64,000 nucleotides of DNA from positions 113,081 through 177,080 of the forward strand of contig NZ_KE159567.1 in assembly GCF_000403845.2 (NCBI RefSeq). Reading direction: 5' to 3'. A model generated the notes under the pieces. That model ran no database searches, had not been told where the DNA came from, and worked only from the letters and a program-made list of their open reading frames with translations. The translations under genes were made by a program, and so were the position numbers. Below are positions 34,904 to 41,908 of the stretch, piece by piece. Every line of letters starts with the position of its first letter. Within the stretch, counting starts at the first letter, position 1. This DNA is from Eubacterium sp. 14-2. Its GTDB lineage: Bacteria > Bacillota > Clostridia > Lachnospirales > Lachnospiraceae.

Positions 34904-35512
34904 ATGGCAACAGATTTTAAGCAGAGTGAAACCATGAAAAATTTAATGCGTGCATTTGCCGGGGAAAGTCAGGCGAGAAACCGCTATACCTTTGCAGCCG
35001 GACAGGCACATCAGCAGGGGCTGTATGTGATTGAAAAAATATTCCGGTTTACTGCGGACCAGGAGAAGGAGCATGCAGAAATTTTTTATAATCAGTTAAA
35101 GGAGCTGGCGGGAGAAACCATTGAGATTGACGGTACCTATCCCGTGGATTTAAGTCCTAATATGACAGAGCTGCTGAAAATGGCTCAGCACAATGAATAT
35201 GAGGAACATGATGATGTGTATCAGCATTTTGGAGACAAGGCTCAGGAGGAAGGATTCGGCAAAGCCGCTGTAAAATTCCACAAAATTGCGGAAATCGAAA
35301 AAATCCATGGAGACCGGTTCGGGGAGTTTGCCAGACTGCTGGAAGAAAACAGACTGTTTGTATCCAAAGTGGAGACAAAATGGATGTGCCTGAACTGCGG
35401 CTATGTATATGAAGGCACAGAAGCACCCATGACCTGTCCTGTATGCGACCATGAACAGGGATGGTTTGTGCGCCTGGAGCTGGCTCCGTACTGCGGCCCT
35501 CAGATGAGTTAA
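34904..35512 (+). CDS. rbr: Rubrerythrin
   Basis: The protein has 202 residues. An N-terminal ferritin-like four-helix bundle has the di-iron ligand motifs GESQARNRY, DQEKEHAEIF and KIAEIEKIHGDRF. The C-terminal rubredoxin-type domain has CLNCGYVY and CPVCDHEQ. Rubrerythrins reduce hydrogen peroxide in anaerobes, which supports an obligately anaerobic host. AGGAG is 6 bases before the ATG. A strong terminator follows, so it forms a single-gene unit. Confidence 0.96.
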   Translation: MATDFKQSETMKNLMRAFAGESQARNRYTFAAGQAHQQGLYVIEKIFRFTADQEKEHAEIFYNQLKELAGETIEIDGTYPVDLSPNMTELLKMAQHNEYEEHDDVYQHFGDKAQEEGFGKAAVKFHKIAEIEKIHGDRFGEFARLLEENRLFVSKVETKWMCLNCGYVYEGTEAPMTCPVCDHEQGWFVRLELAPYCGPQMS

Positions 35513-35529
35513 AATTTTCGTATTATAGT

Positions 35530-35570
35530 CTGCCGGAAAAATCTCTCAGGGACTTTTCCGGCAGTTTTTT
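35530..35570 (+). terminator. Terminator of rubrerythrin
   Basis: CTGCCGGAAAA (35530-35540) pairs perfectly with TTTTCCGGCAG (35554-35564), followed by TTTTTT. Confidence 0.9.
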
Positions 35571-35573
35571 ATC

Positions 35574-35621
35574 TTATATGAAAGACCTTGTCACGCTAGA
35601 GTGTGAAAGTGTTTTCCTATA
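35574..35621. repeat. Dispersed intergenic hairpin repeat, copy 4
   Basis: TATGAAAGACCTTGTCACGC, then TAGAGTGTGAAAGTGTTTTC and CTATA, follows the family consensus and sits between a terminator and the palindrome at 35622. Confidence 0.7.
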
Positions 35622-35671
35622 AGGATTAGGGTGTCAAAAGGGTGCGCGCACCCTTTTGACACCCTAATCCT
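35622..35671. repeat. Perfect 50-bp palindrome
   Basis: Two 25-base halves, beginning AGGATTAGGGTGTCAAAAGG and meeting at GCG/CGC, are exact reverse complements with no spacer. A divergent second copy lies at 62286-62349. The rest of the gap to the next gene (35672-35967) shows no further gene or clear signal beyond a weak TAAAAT box at 35909-35914. Confidence 0.8.
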
Positions 35672-35967
35672 ATATACATACCAGAAACGGATACCGCTTT
35701 TCTGTGGTTTTACGGTTTTTAGCGGGACAGGATGAAAAGAAGAAACGCCGGAGATGTCCATAAACAGGTACTTACAGCATTTCATATAGACTGGTAAAAG
35801 CCATGAAATAAAAGTTACCGCCCTTAAAAGCGGCCCCGGCGGAAAACCCTGTTTTTCAGGATTCAGCAAAAAAATTACAATTTTCATGATTTCTTCAAAA
35901 TCTTGTGTTAAAATAGCGTTGTTATGATAGAAAACCTTTGCAGAAAAGGCAGAAAATGGAGGAAAGT

Positions 35968-37236
35968 ATGAAAAAAAGAAATTATCTGGCGGCAGTGCTG
36001 CTGTTATTGGGAATGGCAGTATTTACCGGCTGTGGAAACAGCAAAAAGAATCAGGCAGAGAATTCTGAAAAAGACACGGAAGAAGCAAAAACAGAGGAAT
36101 CAGAAAAAAGTGGGGAAGATATACTGGATTTTAAAGCGGAAGATTATGTGAAACTGGGAGATTATAAAGGGCTGAGCGTGAAATATCCCATTCCTGAGGT
36201 TTTCGAAGATGATGTGGAATTTTCCATTCAGCAGCTTGTGGAAGAGCATACGGAGTATAAGGAAATAAAAGACCGGGCATCCCAGGAAGGGGACAGCGTC
36301 AATATTGATTTCACCGGAGTAATAGACGGAGAAGAATTTGACGGTGGAAGCGGAGAAGATTTTGACCTGGTGATCGGTTCGGGAGAATTCCTGGAAGAGT
36401 TTGAAAAAAATCTGATTGATAAAAATGCCGGAGAAACATTTACCTTTCCGGTGACTTTCCCGGAGGACTACAATGAAATGGATCCCTCTTTGAACGGGAA
36501 GACGGCGGAGTTTACGGTGACTGTCAACAAAATCAGTGAAGTCATTGTTCCGGAATATAATGATGAGTTTGTAAAAAAGGTCTCAGATTACAGTACCACA
36601 GCAGAATATGAAGAATTCTTAAATGCAGATTTAATGATTTATGCTCAGGATGAATCTGATTCGGCGGCGGGAGAGGATGCCCTTGCGCTGGCTGTGCAGA
36701 ATGCAACGGTGGATGGTTATCCCAAGGCTCTGTATGATTACTTTTATGATGAAACCGTGGAGGGATATGAGTTCTATGCATCTCTGATGGGCATGGAGTA
36801 CGAAGAGTTTCTTGACGAAATGGGAGAAAACGCGGTAGAAGAGGGGACGCAGGCCCAGACAAATGAATATCTTGTGGTTCAGGCTATTGCAGACCAGGAA
36901 GGGCTGTCAGTGACAGAGGACAGCTATCAGGAAGAAGCAAAAGCCCTGGCAGAAGAATATGAATACGAATCTGTGGAAGAATTAGAAGCGGATTATGGGA
37001 AATCCGGCATAATCATTCAGATTGTGCGGGAAAAAGTGGTAGCGTTCCTCTGTGAAAATGCAGAGCTGGAAGAAGTTTCTCAGGAAGAGTATTATCAGGA
37101 TGACGAAGAAGTCATAGAAGACGAAACAGAGGACAGTGAGGCAGACGAAGAGGTACCGGAAGAAGAGCCTGATGGAGAGACACCGGAAGAAGAGCCCCAC
37201 GGAGAGACACCGGAAGAAGAAACAGACGAAGAATAA
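35968..37236 (+). CDS. FKBP/trigger-factor-like lipoprotein
   Basis: This 422-residue lipoprotein has a signal peptide with lipobox FTGC (Cys22). An FKBP-type peptidyl-prolyl isomerase domain (about 97-190, with GDSVNIDFTGVIDGEEFDGG) is followed by a helical trigger-factor-like C-terminal region. The last 60 residues are strongly acidic, with a short PEEEPDGET-type repeat. It probably folds or holds secreted proteins outside the membrane. GGAGG lies 5 bases before the chosen ATG; an upstream in-frame TTG at 35938 would spoil the signal peptide. Confidence 0.88.
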   Translation: MKKRNYLAAVLLLLGMAVFTGCGNSKKNQAENSEKDTEEAKTEESEKSGEDILDFKAEDYVKLGDYKGLSVKYPIPEVFEDDVEFSIQQLVEEHTEYKEIKDRASQEGDSVNIDFTGVIDGEEFDGGSGEDFDLVIGSGEFLEEFEKNLIDKNAGETFTFPVTFPEDYNEMDPSLNGKTAEFTVTVNKISEVIVPEYNDEFVKKVSDYSTTAEYEEFLNADLMIYAQDESDSAAGEDALALAVQNATVDGYPKALYDYFYDETVEGYEFYASLMGMEYEEFLDEMGENAVEEGTQAQTNEYLVVQAIADQEGLSVTEDSYQEEAKALAEEYEYESVEELEADYGKSGIIIQIVREKVVAFLCENAELEEVSQEEYYQDDEEVIEDETEDSEADEEVPEEEPDGETPEEEPHGETPEEETDEE

Positions 37237-37272
37237 GTAGGATTACCGGATACAGGAACAGAGGTACAGGTT

Positions 37273-38130
37273 ATGGAACATAAGGTAAAGCTGGCGATAT
37301 TTGAATATACAATGATTACAGTGGCAGCAATTTTGCTGGTAGGAGGGGTGCATTTTTTTAAATTCCCCAATAATTTTTCTTTTGGCGGAGTTACCGGTAT
37401 GGCGGTCATTTTCAGTGCAGTGACTCCTCTCAGCGCAGGAACCATAAATTTTGTCATCAATATGGCGCTGCTGGTAGTGGGTTTTGCCGCACTGGGACGT
37501 GAATTTGGAATTAAGACGGTTTATGTAAGCATTCTGATTTCTCTGGGGCTGAGCGCACTGGAAAAATATTTTCCAATGGCCCGCCCCATGACAGATGAGC
37601 CGGTGCTGGAACTGATATTCGCAATTATCCTTCCGGCATTAAGTTCCGCTATTTTATTTAATATCGGCGCCAGCGGAGGCGGTACGGATATTGTGGCCAT
37701 GGTGCTGAAAAAGCACAGTACCGTCAATATAGGGACCGCTTTGTTTCTGGTGGATTTGATGATTACCGTAGCGGCCTGCTTTATATTTGACGCCCAGACC
37801 GGTCTGTTTTCTTTCTGCGGGCTCATGGCAAAATCTCTGGTGATTGACACCACCATTGAAAATATCAATCTGTGCAAATATTTTACCATTGTCTGTGATA
37901 ACCCGGAACCTATCTGTGATTTTATTCACGAGGAACTTGTGCGGAGCGCCACCATTTTTCAGGCGGAAGGTACTTATACCCATAACAGGAAGTATGTAAT
38001 TCTGACGGTTATGAAACGGGGACAGGCGGTTCAGCTCAGAAATTATATCAAATGGAATCAGCCGGATGCTTTTATGATGATTACCAACAGCAGTGAGATT
38101 ATCGGAAAAGGATTCCGGGGCCTGAACTGA
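37273..38130 (+). CDS. YitT-family membrane protein (DUF161/DUF2179)
   Basis: The 285-residue protein has five to six hydrophobic segments, including the family block GGVTGMAVIFSAVTPLSAGT and the glycine-rich NIGASGGGTDIVAMVL. A C-terminal soluble DUF2179 domain ends in NSSEIIGKGFRGL. The family is widespread in Firmicutes, with no settled biochemical function. It follows the lipoprotein by 36 bp and is probably in the same transcript. AGAGGTACAGG precedes the ATG. Confidence 0.9.
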   Translation: MEHKVKLAIFEYTMITVAAILLVGGVHFFKFPNNFSFGGVTGMAVIFSAVTPLSAGTINFVINMALLVVGFAALGREFGIKTVYVSILISLGLSALEKYFPMARPMTDEPVLELIFAIILPALSSAILFNIGASGGGTDIVAMVLKKHSTVNIGTALFLVDLMITVAACFIFDAQTGLFSFCGLMAKSLVIDTTIENINLCKYFTIVCDNPEPICDFIHEELVRSATIFQAEGTYTHNRKYVILTVMKRGQAVQLRNYIKWNQPDAFMMITNSSEIIGKGFRGLN

Positions 38131-38164
38131 GTTTCGGCAAAACCATGTACACAGGAGGAAAATT

Positions 38165-38356
38165 ATGAAATTGTTGGACTATCTGGGAACAGCATTGAGT
38201 ATATCTGCAATTATGGCAATTATTTCCTACATTATGAGTTATCGGAATAAGGGAAATGAAGAGAAACAGAAAAACTACTGGAGAATCTGCTGTTTATTCG
38301 GCGGAATTACCATCGTGGTGGGAATTGGAGCACTGGCTGTGATGCTGCTGAATTAA
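38165..38356 (+). CDS. Small two-helix membrane protein
   Basis: This 63-residue protein has AGGAGG 8 bases before the ATG. There are two hydrophobic helices (about 8-25 and 42-61) joined by a basic loop RNKGNEEKQKNYWR. It lies 34 bp after the YitT gene on the same strand, so it is probably co-transcribed and could be a small partner. No family is recognised. Confidence 0.7.
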   Translation: MKLLDYLGTALSISAIMAIISYIMSYRNKGNEEKQKNYWRICCLFGGITIVVGIGALAVMLLN

Positions 38357-38432
38357 AGGGCCAGAAAGCAGCCGGGCGTATATTGTATATCTGACAGAAT
38401 AACTTTGTAAAAAAGCTGTTACCGATACAGGA

Positions 38433-38469
38433 CAGGCAGACACCGTTCAGAGAGAATGGAGTCTGCCTG
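38433..38469. terminator. Hairpin between convergent genes
   Basis: CAGGCAGAC (38433-38441) pairs with GTCTGCCTG (38461-38469). No clear T-run follows on either strand, so the terminator role is tentative. Confidence 0.35.
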
Positions 38470-38537
38470 TGCCAGTAATCTGAAAAAGTCTTTATGAAAT
38501 TCTGCTGACAGCAGACGTTTTGGCTTTGTTTTGCATT

Positions 38538-39206
38538 TTACAGGGCCTGCATGTCAGAAAGAATCTCCCACATATCATCTGCCCTGTCAGCAATGTATTT
38601 TGCCCCGTGGGAAAGCAGAAATTCCCGGCTGCGGAAACCCCAGCTTACACAGATACAGGGAATGCCGGAATTTTCGGCGGTGGTAATGTCCACATCGGAA
38701 TCACCTACATAAACACACCGTTCCGGCGGAGACTGAAGCTCCTTCATGGCTGCGAAAACCGTATCCGGAGCAGGTTTGCGGGCAACCTGCGGAGATTCTC
38801 CGATGGCTGCGGTGATGTAGGGAGTAAAGAAGTCTTCACAGAGCCCCTTCACTGCCAGATCAAATTTATTGGAAACAACAGCCAGTTTGTAGCCGGATTC
38901 GGAAGCCTTTTTCAGGAAATCCAGAATACCGGGGAAAGGGCAGGTAAAATCTTTTTTGTGAAGGGCATAATGTTCCTGAAATTCTTTCAGGCAGCGGTCA
39001 AATTCCGGAAAATCGTGTCCGCCGGGAATGGCTTTTTCCATAAGAACCGTGACGCCGTTGCCCACCATCTGACGGACGGCATCTTCTGAATGAAGGGGGA
39101 AGCCGAACCGTTCCATGGCGTAATTTACGCTGTTTGTCAAATCTGTTAAAGTATCCAGAAGGGTTCCATCTAAATCAAAAATAATGGTATCAATATTCTG
39201 CGGCAT
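38538..39206 (-). CDS. HAD-family phosphatase (phosphoglycolate phosphatase-like)
   Basis: This 222-residue HAD subfamily IA hydrolase has motif I FDLDGTLLDT, motif II VVSNK, motif III Lys in RKPAPD and motif IV VGDSDVDITTA. It most resembles Gph-type phosphoglycolate phosphatases; substrate range is usually broad. The start at 39206 has AAAGGAG 7 bases upstream. The longer frame beginning at 39266 adds residues that are not family-like. It converges on the preceding operon and diverges from the beta-galactosidase gene. Confidence 0.9.
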   Translation of the reverse strand: MPQNIDTIIFDLDGTLLDTLTDLTNSVNYAMERFGFPLHSEDAVRQMVGNGVTVLMEKAIPGGHDFPEFDRCLKEFQEHYALHKKDFTCPFPGILDFLKKASESGYKLAVVSNKFDLAVKGLCEDFFTPYITAAIGESPQVARKPAPDTVFAAMKELQSPPERCVYVGDSDVDITTAENSGIPCICVSWGFRSREFLLSHGAKYIADRADDMWEILSDMQAL

Positions 39207-39336
39207 AGTATCACTCCTTTGTGACAGCAGGTTACGGATAATTGCGAAAATTACCAGGTTTCTCAATCATCCCACCGGGGTTGAAGTTGAACATTAACAT
39301 TTTATACCCCGGGGAAGAAATCTGCAAGAAAAATCT

Positions 39337-39364
39337 TTGTGTGTCTCCGGGAATATGGTATAAT
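39337..39364 (+). promoter_or_regulatory. Possible promoter of the beta-galactosidase gene
   Basis: TATAAT at 39359-39364 with a poor -35 box TTGTGT (39337-39342, 16 bp away). The weak -35 suggests dependence on an activator. A CCGGGGT/ACCCCGG pair (39275-39281, 39306-39312) lies between the divergent genes. Confidence 0.45.
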
Positions 39365-39483
39365 GTTTAAAGATATGACACGTCCGGACAGACAGGGATA
39401 ACGGTAAGAGCCCCTGCAGGGAAAAATAACAGCCCCTGTGGAGGAATATGGGGAAATTCAGATAAACAAAGGAGAAATCATAA

Positions 39484-41505
39484 ATGTGGGAAAAAGTATG
39501 GAAGCAGGATAAAATCGCCTTTGGCGGTGATTACAATCCGGAACAGTGGCCGGAGGAAACCTGGGAGGAGGACATGCGCCTGCTGAAACTGGCGCATATT
39601 GACACATTGACATTAAATGTATTTTCCTGGGCGGCGCTGCAGCCTTCCGAGGAAACATACTGTTTTGATAAACTGGATAAAATAATGGAACTGGCCAGAG
39701 CAAATAATATGAAAGTCTGCCTGGCCACCGGCACCGGCGCCCATCCTGCCTGGATGGCCCGGAAATATCCTGAAATTCTGCGGACCAGTGAACAGGGGAT
39801 CAGACGGAAATTCGGAGGAAGGCATAATTCCTGTCCCAACAGTTCCGTATACCGGAAGTTTTCCGTAAAGCTGGCAGAGAAGCTGGCAGAGCGGTATCAG
39901 AAGTATGACAACGTGATTGCATGGCATATTTCCAATGAATACGGTGGGGAATGTTACTGTGAAAACTGTGAAAAGGCCTTTCGGCAGTGGCTGAAAAAAA
40001 GGTATGGTACCCTGGAGGAACTGAACCGTGCCTGGACCACTTCTTTCTGGGGGCATACTTTTTATGACTGGGAGGAAATCGTACTGCCGGATCTGCGCAG
40101 CGAGCATATGGAATCAGACCGGACCATGGCCCAGGCCATCAGTCTGGATTATCGGAGATTTAACTCAGACAGTATTCTGGACTGCTTCCGTCTGGAATAC
40201 GAGGCTGTGAAAAAATATACGCCGGATATTCCGGTGACCACAAATCTCATGGGGGCTTATAAGCCCCTGGATTACCGGAAATGGGGAAAATATCTGGATT
40301 TTATTTCCTGGGACAATTACCCTTCCAATGAAGATTCCGTCAGCCAGATTGCCTTTCATCATGACCTGATGCGGGGGACCGGCGGCGGAAAGCCTTTTGT
40401 GCTTATGGAGCAGACGCCGAGCCAGCAGAACTGGCAGCCTTTTAATGCCCTGAAACGGCCGGGTGTAATGCGGCTGTGGAGTTATCAGGCAGTGGCCCAC
40501 GGGTCCGACGCGGTGCTGTTTTTCCAGATGAAGCGAAGCATTGGTTCCTGTGAAAAATACCACGGAGCTGTGATCAGTCATGCAGGGCATGAGCATACAA
40601 GAGTATTCCGGGAAGTGGCAGAGCTGGGCCGGGAACTGGAACAGATTGGAAGTGAAATTATCGGTTCCGGAATCAGTGCACAGACAGCGCTGATGTTTGA
40701 CTGGGAGAACTGGTGGGCAGTGGAATATTCCGCAGGCCCCAGTGTAAATCTGAAATATAAGGAGCAGGTGCTTCATTATTATACAGCTCTGCACAGGCAG
40801 AATATTCCTGTGGATATTATCGGGGAAGAAGACGATTTATCCGGTTACAAACTGGTGATTGCACCTCTTTTGTATATGACAAAGCCAGGTGTGGATGAGA
40901 GGATACGGGAATTTGTAAAAGCAGGGGGCACCTTTGTCACCACCTGCTTCAGCGGATATGTGGATGAAAGCGACCGGGTCATTACCGGCGGTTATCCCGG
41001 CAGGCTTCGGGATATTCTGGGGGTCTGGGTGGAAGAGAGCGACGCCCTGCCGGAACATAAAAGCAACCGGTTTATCTGTGAGAATCAGGAATATCCCGCT
41101 GAAATACTCTGTGATATTATACATCTGGAGGGAGCGGAGACTCTGGCGGAGTATCAGGAGGATTTTTATGCGGGAACTCCGGTTCTCACGGAAAATTCTT
41201 TTGGAAAGGGAAAGGCTTATTATGTGGGAACCTGTTCCGGAGATGAGTTTTACCGGGATTTTACCAGAAGGCTCTGCCGGGAACAGCAGATTGTGCCGGC
41301 AGGGGAAGTGCTGGAAGAAGTAGAAGCGGTGAGACGGAGAGGAGAACAGACAGAATACCTGTTTTTGCTGAATCATGGAGACAGAGAGCAGGAAATTTCC
41401 ATACCGGAGCAGTGCCTGGAACTGACACAGGGAAAAGAATACCGCCAGGGGGAAAGGGTATTCCTTCCGGCAAAAGGCGTTATGATTTTAAGGTTCAGAC
41501 GCTGA
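39484..41505 (+). CDS. GH42 beta-galactosidase
   Basis: This 673-residue glycoside hydrolase of family 42 is cytoplasmic and lacks a signal peptide. It opens with the family segment FGGDYNPEQWPEETW. The acid/base is Glu152 in SNEYGGEC and the nucleophile is Glu309 in LMEQTPS. The trimerisation domain (about 395-590) and the small C-terminal beta domain are complete. It should release galactose from short galactosides. AAAGGAG lies ahead of the ATG. No sugar transporter or regulator adjoins it. Confidence 0.95.
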   Translation: MWEKVWKQDKIAFGGDYNPEQWPEETWEEDMRLLKLAHIDTLTLNVFSWAALQPSEETYCFDKLDKIMELARANNMKVCLATGTGAHPAWMARKYPEILRTSEQGIRRKFGGRHNSCPNSSVYRKFSVKLAEKLAERYQKYDNVIAWHISNEYGGECYCENCEKAFRQWLKKRYGTLEELNRAWTTSFWGHTFYDWEEIVLPDLRSEHMESDRTMAQAISLDYRRFNSDSILDCFRLEYEAVKKYTPDIPVTTNLMGAYKPLDYRKWGKYLDFISWDNYPSNEDSVSQIAFHHDLMRGTGGGKPFVLMEQTPSQQNWQPFNALKRPGVMRLWSYQAVAHGSDAVLFFQMKRSIGSCEKYHGAVISHAGHEHTRVFREVAELGRELEQIGSEIIGSGISAQTALMFDWENWWAVEYSAGPSVNLKYKEQVLHYYTALHRQNIPVDIIGEEDDLSGYKLVIAPLLYMTKPGVDERIREFVKAGGTFVTTCFSGYVDESDRVITGGYPGRLRDILGVWVEESDALPEHKSNRFICENQEYPAEILCDIIHLEGAETLAEYQEDFYAGTPVLTENSFGKGKAYYVGTCSGDEFYRDFTRRLCREQQIVPAGEVLEEVEAVRRRGEQTEYLFLLNHGDREQEISIPEQCLELTQGKEYRQGERVFLPAKGVMILRFRR

Positions 41506-41530
41506 TTCGAAAGAGAAAGGACAGAATGTG

Positions 41531-41890
41531 ATGAATTGTTTGGGAAATCTTTTGTGGATGGTTTTCGGCGGCCTGTTCAGCAGTCTGGGATGGCTGCTGA
41601 CCGGCTGCCTGTGGTGTATTACCATTGTGGGGATTCCGGTGGGAGTACAGTGTTTTAAGTTTGCAGGGCTGAGTCTCTGTCCCTTTGGGAAAGAAGTGCG
41701 CTACGGCGGCGGAACAGTTTCCCTTCTGGTCAATATTATCTGGCTGATTGTATCGGGAATTCCCATGGCGGCAGGATTTGCTTTCTGGGGCTGTCTGCTG
41801 TGCGTGACGGTGATTGGAATTCCCTTCGGACTGCAGATGTTTAAACTGGCTAAGCTGGCGCTGATGCCGTTCGGGGCTGTGGTAGAGTAG
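41531..41890 (+). CDS. YccF-domain membrane protein
   Basis: The 119-residue protein consists of two similar halves, each with a hydrophobic hairpin and the motif WCITIVGIPVGVQCFKFAGL or LCVTVIGIPFGLQMFKLAKL. This duplicated pattern defines the YccF family of small inner-membrane proteins of unknown function. A GTG three bases earlier could also serve as start. It is 18 bp ahead of a large zinc-ribbon protein and 25 bp after the beta-galactosidase gene, and is more likely to be functionally linked to the former. Confidence 0.85.
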   Translation: MNCLGNLLWMVFGGLFSSLGWLLTGCLWCITIVGIPVGVQCFKFAGLSLCPFGKEVRYGGGTVSLLVNIIWLIVSGIPMAAGFAFWGCLLCVTVIGIPFGLQMFKLAKLALMPFGAVVE

Positions 41891-41908
41891 AAAGGACAGG
41901 TGTAGACC

